A stretch of 64,000 bases of DNA from Euleptes europaea (Eukaryota > Chordata > Lepidosauria > Squamata > Sphaerodactylidae), in assembly GCF_029931775.1 (NCBI RefSeq), contig NC_079332.1:1624501-1688500 (forward strand), given 5' to 3'. A program made the translations under genes and the position numbers. Under the pieces are notes generated by a model. It searched no databases and had not been told where the DNA came from. It saw nothing but the letters and a program-made list of their open reading frames with translations. This document shows positions 50,348 through 62,104 of the stretch, in pieces (position 1 is the stretch's first letter; each line of letters begins with the position of its first letter).

Positions 50348-51189
50348 AACTGACCTCAGAAGCTGTAAGGAAGCAGCACTAAATTTGGACTCCCCCTCCC
50401 CCAACCCGCATCCTGGAGAGGGGGGGTCACCTGTGGAAGCAGTTACTTTTGTGCACATTTCCCCCTCCCCCTTTGTGTTACCCCCCCCCCCCACGTGCCA
50501 GTTTGAATACTTGAATCATACAGGCCAAGTCTATAATGTGAAAGAAGCGACGGGCGGGAACCTCCAGCGAGCGCTTTTGGTCCTTTGACAAAAGCCTCCC
50601 CAGAGCCCGCTTGCTTTGCGCGCACACGTGTGTGTGTCTTGTTGTTGTGTGGTTTTCCTTTGAATCGGTTCTTTTTTGTGCTGTGTGCCGATGTGGGCAT
50701 TGTAGCCTCTGTCACCCCTGCGCGGGCCCGGCCGGCCTGCTCCCTGCCTGGTGGGGACAGCCGTTGACGTGCAGCGTTCCCTGGCCGGCGGGGGGCAGGG
50801 GGTGCTCCGCGGTGCCTTGATGCCCTCCACCCCCAGCCAATATTGAGCACCAAACCGAGGAGCAGGAGGGAGGGCGAAGCCTGGCACCGGGCAGGTCGGG
50901 CGGAGAGGCACAGGAACCGAACGAAACAGCTTGCGGCTGAGAGTTGCCGGTCCGGCCTGGAGCCCCGGGCGGGTTCTGCACTTCCCATAGGCTTCTGGGT
51001 ATTTTTCATTTTATATTTTTTGTGGGGGGGGGAGGGAAAAGGGCCCCTGTGTTGGGGGGCGCTTGCCTTGTTTACAGAAATTGTGTGTTGTCATTTTTTT
51101 TGAGAAACAATGTTTACTCTTCCATCCTTTTTAAAAAAATATATTTTTAAAAAAACACCACCGACAGAAGCAGGGGTGATCCAGATGCT

Positions 51190-51220
<31 letters not shown>

Positions 51221-51950
51221 GGGAATCCCGAGCAGTTTTTGGCCGCCACGTCGCGTGCGTGCATGCATCTTCCGAACGCGCAGAGCGTGGCTCTCAGGAA
51301 AACCAAGGTCCTCAGTCCAGCTCCTGTAGTTCCTTATAGGAAAATAACGTTTAGCACTGATCTTACGACTCGCTCGGTGAAACTGTCTTCTGCCAAAAAT
51401 TGCTGGACTCGACCTGCTTTCCAGTGGGGTGGGGTGGGGTGGGGTGTGGGCTTAGCCTCTGAATTTCTTCGTTCCTCCCTCCCTCCCCCCCCTTATGAGT
51501 TTGTTCAGTGTTTAACCTTAAAAGCCGAACTGAGTAAACTATGCAGACTGTAACCGAGGTCCTGGGCTTACAGAAAAATTTCCTTGTATAAAATTTTAAA
51601 TGTTTTAAGGAGTCCTTGTGACGACTGTTCTTGTGAAAGTGTTAAAATCATCCTCCTCCTCCCCAAATCCTTTTTTTTTTTTTTTTTTTGCCACAAATGG
51701 TATTATATTGTTGCTTGTTTAGCTGGGAAGACGAAAGAAAGACTAAACAAGGATAAAAAAATTTTTTTTAACTGTGCTGACAAGACTCATTTCATTGCCT
51801 TGATTCTTAGCTGTTGTTGTCTGAAGATGCTAAAGAGGTCAGTGGCTTTTTAACTGTTTACAAGCAAGGGTGATTGTAAAATGTACAGTCGGGTTTGTGT
51901 TTGGAATTATGAAGTTTCTCCAGCTATTAATAAATCATGACTCTCTGGGC
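50348..51950 (+). other. TNRC6A 3' UTR and polyadenylation signal
   Basis: About 1.6 kb without repeat insertions, AT-rich towards the end, with (TC)n at about 51190-51212, a T-run at about 51670-51690 and AATAAA at 51929-51934. Confidence 0.75.
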
Positions 51951-52352
51951 TGCTTACCATAGAACCGCCGGGTGCTCCTGTGTGATTTGCTTTCGCTGCA
52001 CAAGTTTCCCCGCACAAAAAAGCCTCGCGGTCCCACCCCTGCTGGTTTTGCTTTTCCCCCTTTGGGGGGTAACTCAGGTTGCAGAAGAACACCAGAGAGG
52101 AGCCAGTGGAAGAGACAGGGGTGCTTTTACTGGCGGCCACTTACATAAGTTCCCCCCCCCCGCCCCCTTGGCCTCTCTGGTAGCTGCCCGCGCACCCAGC
52201 GGGCTTCAGCTTCTCCCTGTTGGAGGGGGGTGCTGAGCTCTGCTGAGGCTCAGCTGCCCTTGGGGAGTCCTGCATGGACAGGGAGCCCGCGGTCCTCGGG
52301 GCTTTGCATTTGCATCCCCTCCCCGCCACCTCATGTCTGGGGGGGGGGGTGT
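51951..52352 (-). other. Gap between convergent 3' ends, and 3' UTR of the mucin-like gene
   Basis: The mucin-like gene's 3' UTR runs from 52352 downwards. No canonical AATAAA is visible on the minus strand here; AGTAAA (plus TTTACT at about 52126-52131) is a possible variant signal. That would leave only about 160 bp between the two transcripts' ends. Confidence 0.4.
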
Positions 52353-55300
52353 TCAGGCCGTCCAGCTTCTCTCCAGGTTGATCAGCTCCATCCCCTCACA
52401 GTAGGAGTGGGGCCGCCGGCCGTTGTGCTACACAAGAGAGAAGGGGGGAGTTAGAAGGGATTGTGGGGGGGGGGGGAGAGATGGACTCGGGCTAAGACTG
52501 AGCTCTGTTGGCACACACCCCCACCCGCTGGAGTCCAGTTCTTAGCAGGGCTCTCTAGGAGAGGCTCAGAGAGGGTAGAGAAGAACCCAACAGGTCGGGA
52601 ACAGCAAAAAACAGCAGTTTTGCCTGACGCTCCCTTCCCCCCATTGTTTTATTTATTTATTTATATCCTGCCTTTCGCCTCAACAGGGGCTCAAAAGTGT
52701 CATTTTAAACCTCACAACAACCCTGTGAGGTAGGTTAGGCTGAGAGTGTGTGAAATGCCCAAGGCCACCCAGCGAAGCTCGAGTGAGGATTTGAACCTGG
52801 GCCTCCCAGATCCTCATCAGGCGCTTCAGCCACGTCACCCACGCCTCCCCTGCGGGGTTGCCTCACCATGGGCTGGTGGGGGCGATCATGACGTGTGGGG
52901 GGCGAAGAAGGGCTCCAGTGGATGGGCTCCAGGGGCCAGCTGGAGACGGAGACTTCGCTGGCCTTCCCCGAGTCGATCATGTGTTCATTGCCGCTGCCAG
53001 AACTGCGCTCCCAGCTGGAGAGAGACCTGGCAACCACAGGCAGCCGCTCAGCCCCACCTGGGCACACAATGGCCGGAAGCGGAGCAGGGCCCCTCCTGGC
53101 TGCTTCCAAGACAAGCTTCCTTGCGGGGGTGGGGAGGGCAGAGATTGTTTCCCCTCCCACCAACATCATGCCTGGACTCGGGGTCAGCCGGCTGACCTTC
53201 CTCTAATGATGAGGAAGGGAGCCCCCTTCCCAGCACCTTGGAGGAAGGGCGGGAGGTAACCGGCCAGCAGCAGGCAGGGTCTATCTTCACTCTCCAGCGC
53301 TGGACTTGTGCCGGCTGTCCCCCCCCCCCCCCAGCACTCAGGACACATGAAGCTGCCTTATACTGAATCACACCCTTGGTCCATCAGTATTGTCTACTCA
53401 GACCGGCAGCGGCTCTCCAGGGTCGCAGGCAAAGGTCTTTCACATCACCTATTTGCCTGGTCCCTTTAACTGGAGATGCTGGGGATTGAACCTGGGACCT
53501 TCTGCCTGCCAAGCAGAGGCTCTACCACTGAGCCACACCCCCTCCCCTAAAACATTGCAAAGCCTCCGCCCCCTCTACCAGTGCCCTGGTTACCTGGGCC
53601 TGCCTGCAGCTGCCCTGGAGGGGGCCCCCTGCAGCGGCTTGCGGTAGCCCTCTGTGGCCAGGCAGGGGTCTTGGCATCCGCAGCGGCCGGGCTCCAGGAT
53701 CTGCAGTTGCAAAAGCTCCTCCGAGTTGCTGAAGGCCGGGTTGTCCAAGGAGTTGACCGAGGCCAGCCAGGGCTCCGACCAGTAGTGGGCTGACACATCG
53801 TCCAGCCGGCAGAAGCGGCGGTAGCTGCGAGAGAGGAGGTGGAGGGCTACAGAGAGGTACGTCTTACCCCAGGGGCTGCGTAAGCCAAGAAGTGCCCCCC
53901 CTTCCTAGGGGTTCTGGGGCTGAACTCGGGGAAGCTGAATGGGATTGGCTGTCCTCAGGCTCTCTCCCCTCAAAAGCAGCCCCATCAAATCTCATGGCAT
54001 TTGGTCTAAAAGCAGGATGCAAACAGAGCCAGCCAGTTGCAATTCAGCTTCCCACCCCCCAGCAGGGCACTCCACCCCTTTCCGGATTTCCCGTGGCACT
54101 CGGCCAAGGGTTGCTGCCGGCTTTTCCCTTGAATGCAAACCTCTGGGGAGGAAATGCCTCCAACGCAAGGATGGGCAAGGAAGCATCTCTCCAGGGGAGA
54201 GGGAGGGCCCCAGCCTGGGATGCGGAAGAGGGGAGGGGACACGTGGGGCTCCAGCGCACGCTTTTGCACTCAAGCCAGGCAAAGGCCTCACCTGCTTTTG
54301 GTCTGGTCCGCTCTGGCCTCCAGCAGCAGCATCCGGACCCTGCGGACCACCAGGCCGAAGATGGCAGCCCCGATCGCCAGCAAGCTGAGCAGCAGGCCGC
54401 AGGCCACCCCCAGCAGGCCCTGCTGGGTCACTTTGTAATCGCAGCGCACCCCCAGGAACCAGAAATCGCTGCCCACCGGGCACCTGGGGATCCAAGGGGT
54501 GAAGGGGTCAGATGGGTGCTGGGGTGCGTGTGTGGCAGAAACTCCTCCCCCCCCACCACCGACACATATGAGCTCAGCACTCACTGGCAGACGGGCGTCT
54601 GGTTGACCAGGTGCGTGCAGATGCCCTGGTTTTTGCAGTACGGCCGGTGGCACATGGAGGCACAGGTGGGGTTCCCATCCTCGCCGACAATGCAGTCATA
54701 GCCAGCAGGGCACGAGAAGAGCTCAGCGCACAGGTCTGGCGGCCTCTCTGCGGGGGACAGAGCCCAGAACAAAACCCCCCCACCTTAGGGAGCCTGTAGA
54801 AATCCCCCCCCCCCGCCACAAGAGCCCCTTGAACAGGAGACGCCCTGTACAAAGCAGAAGCCCAGCAGGGGACAGCCAAGTCTCCCTGCAGTCTGGCTTC
54901 AATGAAGCAGGGTCTGGGGGGGGGCAGGGGAGGGAGGTCCCAGAGCCCTAGCAGGGGAGGGAGGTCCCACGTGGGCACCTTTTGCTAGTATGGGGGTTGG
55001 GGCAGTTCTGGCACCAAGCCACTCCCAGACACAAGGGAAGGGGGCTGATATTTTAAGCAAGGATGGGGTGTGTGTGTGTGTACATTTTCTCCTCTCCCCG
55101 TGACCAAACAACTTGTCCCATTAGGTTTAAAGCCCACCCACTCCCTATCCAAGCCTGCCAGAGCACAGGGGCCATGGCTCAGTGGGTAGACCATCTGCTT
55201 GGCAGGCAGAAGAGTCCCGGGTTCAATGCCTGGCATCTCCAGTTGAAAAGGGACTTGGCAAGAAGGTGATGAGAAAAGACCTCTGCCTGAGACCCTGGAG

Positions 55301-58300
55301 AACCGCTGCCAGACTGAGTAGACAATACTGACTTTGATGGACCCTCAAGGGTCTGGTTCTGTATAAGGCAGCTTCATGTTTTCACACCCTTCACCCCGGC
55401 TTCCCGGCTGTCGTAAACACCCTGAAAATGGGACTGCCCAGGCGAGGCCTTCCAAAGAAGGGCCAGATCCTGCCGGGCAGGTTTACTCACCCAGCGCCAT
55501 GCTCCACACCACACTGGCGTTGGCCACCCACAGCCCGGGAGGCAGCTCCTTCCATGGGCCGGGCCGATTCAGAGCTGCCCACAAGCCCGGGGCCTCCGCC
55601 AGGAAGATGGCGTCCGCCAGCACCACCACGCCGCCCGGCCTGCGGAGAGAAGGGCTGCAGGGGAGTCAGCAAGCTTTGCACAGAGCCCCTTCTGCGGCCA
55701 TGCCCAGGGCCCTGATCCCCACTCTGAGCCACTGGGCAGTTGGCACCCGCCCTCGCTAGCAAACCGCGATCAAAGGGACACAAAAGGCCAGTTTTGCTCG
55801 GTTTCCTTGAGTGGGCTTTGGAAGGGTGGATTAGCTCCGTTCCAAAACGTACCCTGCTCCTAATTGGGACTTCTGGATGACTCTCCCCGTGCACCAACTC
55901 TACATTAGCTCCCCCCCCACCAGCCCCACCAAGGCACCTTCCTCTCGGGTGCTGCCCCACCCACGGAGAGTCCCCAAAGCCTCTTGGCTCTTGCAGGGGC
56001 CCAGGACCCCAAGGGGCAGACTTCCGTTGGTGCCGTTTCTGCTGCCGTGACGCCGGCAGGTGCTGCCGACACGCTCAAAGCCCCAGGGAGACAGTGGGTG
56101 AGAAAACCCATGATGTGGTTTATAAAAGAGATACCGGATGCGTCGCACTTCCAGGCGCTGGAACCCGGGCAAGGGAGCAAAGAGGGGCGCAACCTAGAGA
56201 GGAAGGGATTTGTGGAGGTGAGATGCGCAGTAACCCCTCCAAGGGGCGGCCCGGGCACCTGGCCAGCACCCACCGCCCCAGAGACGGCCCCACCCTGCTC
56301 ACCGTTGCGTTTATGTTGAGCACGAGGCCTTGGTACTCGGGCGAGTGGGGGCTCCCAAAGCCCCTGGGAAACTCCATGGCCAGGAAGAGCTCCCACGGGA
56401 GGTGCAGGAAAGCGGCTGGAGGGAGAAAGAGAAACCACCATCCCACCCCCCACGGGCCCGGCTCAGCCCAGTGGGGAGAATGACCTTCATGGCACCAGGC
56501 CCAGTGTGCTTAGCCCCACCCCACCCCCCACCCCCCAGGTGGCAATGGCTCAGGCCCACCTGTGCCCCACTCACCTTTAAGGGCCGGGGGCTGGTTCTCC
56601 GCCACAAAGACGTGTTGGGCCCGCGGGCGGACCTCCCTGGGCGCGGCAGGCGCCAGCCATGTCACGGCCTCCGGCACCACAGCCAAGAGCCAGGTGCTGG
56701 CGATGGGTGGGTCGCCCCTCGCAGGGGGCCACGTATGCCAGCTGTTTCCGGCTGTTGTCAAAGGCCCCCCCATGCCCCGTGGTGAATGGGGGGGCTCCCT
56801 CGCCGGGCTTTCCGTTGGGCGGCTTGCCACGCTCCACCCCCACGTCCTGGCTGGAGGAGACCACGACCGGTGCGTCACTGACACATGACTGAGGGCCAAC
56901 GTTTTGCCTGCCTGGTTGGGGGGCGCAGCCGCAGCAGAGGCGGAGCTGGAGAAAAGCGCTGTCTGGAAGTGGGGGCCCGGCCCCCGCGAGTGAGCAGAGT
57001 CCTCCCTCGTGGCTGAAGCAGAACTTGTCTGGGACTCAGTCGGGCCGGCGGGCCCCCAGGTGGCGGACGCCCCCTCCCCTAGGATCCTGCTGGCAGAGGG
57101 CTCAGCTGCGTCGGTGGTTTCTCCCGCTGGCTGGCCAGCCTGGCGAGGGGCTGCCTCCCGAGGGAAGGCCTCCCCTGGCGTAGCTGTTTGGGGTCTCTTC
57201 CCAGAGCCCGCAGACCAGCCCGCTCCACCTGTGGCCCTGGCAGAGGTCTCTCTCGAGCTAGAACCCGGGCTGGAAGAGGTGCCCCTTTCTGCAACCCGTC
57301 GAGAAGGAGTCTGCATCAGTGTGGGGGTGGACGGTGCCAGATCGGACTGGGTGCTGAAAGGCTCAGTAAATTGGCGAGCGACAGGGGTGTGAGGGGAACC
57401 CGGGGTGTGGAGGGGTTTGCTGCTTGGCACCGGCAGAGGGCCGGTGGAAGTCGGAAGCACAGCCATCTTCCACCTGCCATCCTGAGCTGTGGCCAAAGCT
57501 CCTGTCTCTCTACTCAGCCCTGCAGGGAGCCCCCCAGGCCCCAAGGGAGGACTGGGACTGGGTGCCAATAGGCTGGCAGTGGGGGCATGCCCAGTGTGGT
57601 AGAGGAGAGAGTCTGGGCTCAAGGCCAGGGTTGCTGATTGGTAGGAAGAAGAGGTGGGGTGGAGGCTGGCCCCTGACCCACTGACCACCGCACTGGGGAC
57701 CCCTGCAGAAGGCGGTGGAGTGGAGCTCGGCCACTCTCCCGCAGAGCTCCTCTGCCCCGGAGCCTTGTTGTGGGGGGCTGCTGGGCCCACACTCCCCGCA
57801 GGGTCACCTGGCGTTGTGCCCTCCACTGCAGTGAGATCCAGCCCCACGCTTGGCCTTGGGGGAGCCAAGGGCTGTGGCAGGGTTGGGCCAGGCAGCAGAA
57901 GCACCTCAGGGTGTCTGGTGGCTGCTGAGGGCCGGACTGGGTTCCTCTCTGACTCCCCATAGGCCTCACTGCCCTCTGATGGCCACGGAAGCTCCTCCGG
58001 TCCCGCTGTCTGTGGGGCAGCGCTCCCGCCGCCTGCCAGCTCTGCCAGGGCAGCAACGTCCCGCTCTGGGATCTCAGCAGAGTCTGCCGACCAACCGGGA
58101 GCTGCCTGAGTAGACCCTCTGACCGGCTGCCCCACTGCAGCCAGAGAAGGGCTCGGGAGCTCCATGTGGGGCAGCGTGGCCCCCTCCTCCTGAATCCCTG
58201 GGCTGCGCAACGGGGGTACAGCCGTCGTCCCGGAAGCCTCATTGCCGGCAGCTGCAGGTGCCCACGTGGCCTCGCTTGTGGGCTCGCCCAGAGGGGGGCG

Positions 58301-61300
58301 CATGGCCAGTTGCCCCCCGGTGCCCGGCCCTTGCGAGGAACCCATGGCCTGCCAGCCCTCAGGGACACCCTCCGTGGGGACCCTTCCTGCAAGAGGCAAA
58401 GGGCTGGGTTCGTGCACCGTGGCATCCGCTGGAGAGGTGGAGAGAGAGAGCCAGGCCTGCACCATCGAGGGCAGCAGGAATGTGGGGGCAGCCGTGGGTG
58501 CTGGGTGGGGTTGCCCACTGCTCTCCGAAGGGCTGGGAGACTCTCCTCGTTCCCTGCGGCCCGCCGCAGACGTCCTCTCAGCAGCTGCAGAACCAGTCTG
58601 CATTTCCGCAGTACGTGAGGCTGCCGGGCTCAGGTGCCACGTGGCGGCCTTGGGGGTGGGGCCGGGGTGCCCGAAGCCATGGGGGTGCTCAGCCTGGCTG
58701 GAGGAGAGGCTGCTCGGGGGTCTCGGAGGGGGCGACTCTGTCAGCTCAGCAGACTCCGGCCCTAGAGGGAAAAGCAGTGAGTGAGCGCACTTAGGAAAAC
58801 GCTCCACCCCTCACTAATGCCACCAGGAAACCTGCTGCAAACTCTAGAGGGGGGATTAAACTGCCACTCCTCCCTGGGGGTGGGGGCTGTTTCTACGCCA
58901 AGCTGAGATTCCCAAAGACGAATCCACCTGCAGGGTCCCCACCCCCACCCCGAGCGTGGCCCTGGAGGGGCAGAGAGCACCTATGGGGCAGAGTGGCTTC
59001 TCGGAGGGCTCTCCGCTCCTGGGCATTTTTGGCTTTTCGTCCTCTGGGGCGAGGGGAACCAAACGCTGGAGGAAGGAAGGGTCCCCAGCCCCACCCCGCA
59101 TAATGCTCACTCAGGGTTGCCAATTTCCCAAGTGCACAACGTTGCAGCCCAGCCTGCCTTCTCTCTTCAGAATCCCTAGTCCTGGAGACTGCGGGGTGGA
59201 CACGCGTATCTGCTTTCGATGTGGGCTCACCCCTTTTTCAGCCAGGCGAGCTGAACAGAACCCCATGGCCCAGAAGGGGGGGGATGCGAATGACAGCAGC
59301 CAGCAGAGACCAGGCGACTCAGCCCCCAGGCCTCCTTCCCCTCCACCCTGGCAAGAGACTCTCTCGTGGGGAGCACGCTGCTGGCCACGCCCATACCTGT
59401 CTGGCACCTCTCGCCCCTCCATCTTCTGGGACAGCGGCAGACCCAGGCGGAGCCCAGCAGGAAGCAGCTGCCTCCGTTCAGGCAAGGATTCAGCCGGGCG
59501 CACCAGTCGAAGGCCACTGGGGAGAAAGGGCACGGGACGGGAGGTGGGGGTGCAGTGAGTTCCAGGGGTGTTGTCCTTCTGAAGCCTGGGCACAGAGAGG
59601 CAGAAGGGGCACCAGGGCCCACTGCAATGGAAGGGGCACCCATTCAGGCCTTTGCCTGTCCCGAAGGGGAGAGCGAAGGGGGTGGGAGCCCAGACTGCTG
59701 GACCCTCCTAACCGAAACGGGCTTTTCAGGAGCATCTCTCTCTCCCTCCCACCCCTCATCCGAAATGTGATCTCCAGGATCCCCCTTGGTTGCCCAACTG
59801 GCAAGTCAGGGAACCAGCATGGCGTAGTGGCTAAGAGCGGTGGTTTGGATCGGTGGACTCTGATGTGGGGAACCAGGTTGGTTTCCCCACTCCTACACAC
59901 AAAACCAGCTGGGTGACTTTGGGCTAGTCACACTCTCTCAGCCTCACCTGCCTCACAGGGTGTCTTTTGTGGGGAGGGGAAGGAGAGGTGATTGTAAGCC
60001 GGTTTGATTCTCCCTTAAATGGTAGAGAAAGTCGGCATACAAAAACCAGCTCTTCTTCTTCCTCCTCCTCCTCTGGGCTGGGCTTACGACAGGGCTGGTG
60101 CTTCCCCACAGGCTCTGCCCTCCCAAAAGCCCTCCGAGGGCATCGGAGCTCCTTGCCAGACCTCGGAGCCTTGCCCAAGGACTTCACACTGTGCCAACCC
60201 TGACCAGCCGCAATCCGCCCCCAAGGAGGGCAACCCGGAGCGGACCTGTTCTTTTGCACCCAGGCGTGCCGCCCCGTTCGTGCCCCAGTTGATGCCTATG
60301 TGATGGAGGGGGGCACTTCCTGACCCGGGAAACTGGGTCGCTCGGCTGGCAGTGCCGGCTGATCACCCTAAGCTGCCACTATCGTTAAAAACCACCCACC
60401 CAGAGAGAGAGACGGCATGGCTGTCGCCACATTGCCATGGCAACAGGCTTTCTCAGGGTTCGGGCGCGCGAGGCTCTTGTGGCACCAGCAGATCTAAGGG
60501 GAGGGGGGCCGGCATCATTGCTGCTCAGGAGCAGCGGGAGCCCAGCAGAGCCCCCTGGGGTGGGTGAGACCACAGGGCCTCAGGTGCTGACCATGCCAAG
60601 CGCAGGCGGATGCGGACGGGAGGAGATTGAGCCCGCTGTGCCTGGCACAAGCCCCACACGTCATGGGGGGTGGGGGGGTTGACTTTCAAAGCCCAGGGCA
60701 GGATTCGGAACCCCACACTCATGGCCCAGAATCCGTCACTCCCACGGCTGCTGGGCCAACAAAAAGTGTGCTACGTGGGATTGACACGGGCACCACAAAC
60801 GCCCCCTCCGCACACAAAAGACACGTGCCGGGGCAGGCTCAGCCCCAGGGATGCCAAGGGAGGGGCAGTGAAGGGCCACGTGCAGAGTGCCTTTCCCTCA
60901 CCTCTGGCAGCCACGAGCGGAGGCCACACAATCTGGACGCGGGTCCTGCCGGGGGCACGTCCCAGCCTGGAAAGCAGGACCCCGAGGACCCCGGCCCAGC
61001 CTCCCCCAGGGTCCCTCCTTGGCTGGAACGGAGGGCTGCCTGCCTGCCCTGGGGAGGAAGAGCGTCCCAGGATCCCAGTCCTCCCGGGGTTCCCAGCGTC
61101 TCCTCAGGCTTGACCCAAACGTGGGGTGCAAAACCGATTCCCAGTGGCACCCACGGGCCTCTCCCCTTGGAAGCCCTGGAGCAGCTGAAGCGTCCCAGTC
61201 TGGAAACCCCAGCCTCGCCCTATGGGCCAGCGCGCAGCCCTCTGCCACGCCACGAGTCTACCTTGCAGGGCTGTTGTCGGCCAGAGAAGGCAGGCACATC

Positions 61301-61869
61301 ATGGGTTGGGGGCGGCCTTTACAAGGCAGCGGGAGCCTGTGCCCCTCCCTGGTACCAGTGTGCTGCCAGGCAGAGGCTTTCTAGCAAAGGGGGAAGCAAG
61401 GAGGAAGGCGGGGGAGGGCAAGGGCCAGCAGGTAGGGTCGCCAGGTCCCTCTTCGCCACCGGCGGGAAGAGGAAGGCGGGGTTTGGAGAGGGGAGGGGCT
61501 TCAGTGCCATAGAGTCCAATGGCCAAGGCGGCCCTTTCCTCCAGGCGAACTGATCTCCATCGGCTGGAGACCAGTCGCAATAGCAGGAGATCCCCGGAGG
61601 TTAGGGAAAACGGTGCAATTGTTCCTCACCGACGGTGCTATAGCACGGAGGTGCCTGCTTTTGGATTGCAACCGCCTGCAGGTTTGCAGCCACCTGGATT
61701 GCAACCGCCTGGAGGATTGCAACCGCCTACAGAGAGCCCTTGCTCGAGGGGGCGGGCCGGAGCCCGTCCCCCTCCCGCCCCCCCCCCGGCCCCCGAGCCG
61801 ACGGGGCGTCCGCCGGGCCTTACCTGCCGCGCCCAGCAGGGCCAGCAGCGGCAAGAGGCGGCCGCCCAT
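52353..61869 (-). CDS. Unrecognised SEA/EGF transmembrane mucin (IMPG-like architecture)
   Basis: Eleven exons with GT-AG sites and joining phases: 61824-61869, 59397-59516, 56575-58761, 56303-56415, 56135-56193, 55491-55639, 54585-54747, 54292-54483, 53594-53824, 52867-53014, 52353-52427. This gives 1160 aa. Order: signal peptide (MGGRLLPLLALLGAA), an EGF domain with six Cys (residues about 19-55), a 729-aa Ser/Thr/Pro/Gly region coded by one exon, a SEA domain over three exons (SPEYQGLVLNINAT ... VRRIRPGGVVVLADAIF), a Cys-rich segment with a second EGF (CKNQGICTHLVNQTPVCQC), a transmembrane helix (GVACGLLLSLLAIGAAIFG) and a cytoplasmic tail of about 165 aa with an NPAF motif, ending NLERSWTA. 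The SEA-EGF-TM part is most like interphotoreceptor matrix proteoglycan 2, but that family has no N-terminal EGF and a different tail. MUC3/12/17/13 differ in EGF placement. Likely a heavily O-glycosylated cell-surface protein; function unknown. Confidence 0.85.
52640..52850 (-). repeat. Sauria-like SINE in the last intron of the mucin-like gene
   Basis: Antisense copy starting at a (TTTA)n tail, TATCCTGCCTTTCGCCTCAA, then CAACCCTGTGAGGTAGGTTA and GGTGGCCTTGGG complement, and a tRNA-like GGATTTGAACCTGGG at the right. It ends 17 bp before the donor at 52866. Confidence 0.7.
53343..53545 (-). repeat. SINE family A copy
   Basis: Antisense full unit (ACACATGAAGCTGCCTTATA tail to GAGCCACACCCCC head), about 50 bp from the exon at 53594. 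Confidence 0.85.
55166..55385 (+). repeat. SINE family A copy
   Basis: Plus-oriented full unit, GGGGCCATGGCTCAGTGGG head to GGCAGCTTCATGTTTTC tail, between two exons of the mucin-like gene. Confidence 0.85.
59815..60073 (+). repeat. SINE family B copy in intron 1 of the mucin-like gene
   Basis: GGCGTAGTGGCTAAGAGC head to CAAAAACCAGCTCTTCTTCT tail, with a deletion of the B-box region. Confidence 0.8.
61436..61605. mobile_element. TIR-bearing DNA element copy
   Basis: Starts GGTCGCCAGGTCCCTCTTCG and carries the family core (AGTGCCATAGAGTCCAATGG, then CTGATCTCCATCGGCTGG). Same family as 2143-2346, inverted. The right end is eroded. Confidence 0.6.
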
Positions 61870-62100
61870 GCTGCGCGCCCCGCCGCCAGCCGCACCGCCG
61901 CCGCCGCGCGCGCGCCCCCCTTGCGCACGTGCCAGCCCGACGGCGGCGCGCCCCCCGCCCCCTCCCGCCGCGCGCCCCCGCCCCACTGGGCGCTGCTGCA
62001 GGGGCGGCGGGGGCTGCAGCCCAGCTGCAGAGGAGGCGAGAGCCCTTGCGAGGGAAGGGGGGGGGTCCTAAAAGGCAGGCAGGGCTGCGCAGGCCACACC
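61870..62100 (-). promoter_or_regulatory. Promoter region of the mucin-like gene
   Basis: GC-rich, CpG-dense stretch upstream of the ATG at 61869, without TATA or CCAAT motifs that I could pick out. Confidence 0.45.
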
Positions 62101-62104
62101 CCTC

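Noticed and set aside
57619-58518. Arg-rich minus-strand frame of 299 codons
   Set aside because: Alternative frame of the mucin-like gene's large Ser/Thr/Pro exon; the splice phases support the other frame.
52353-61869. Calling the mucin-like gene IMPG2
   Set aside because: The N-terminal EGF, the single SEA domain and the cytoplasmic tail differ from IMPG2, and the genomic neighbourhood is different; only the SEA-EGF-TM plan is similar.
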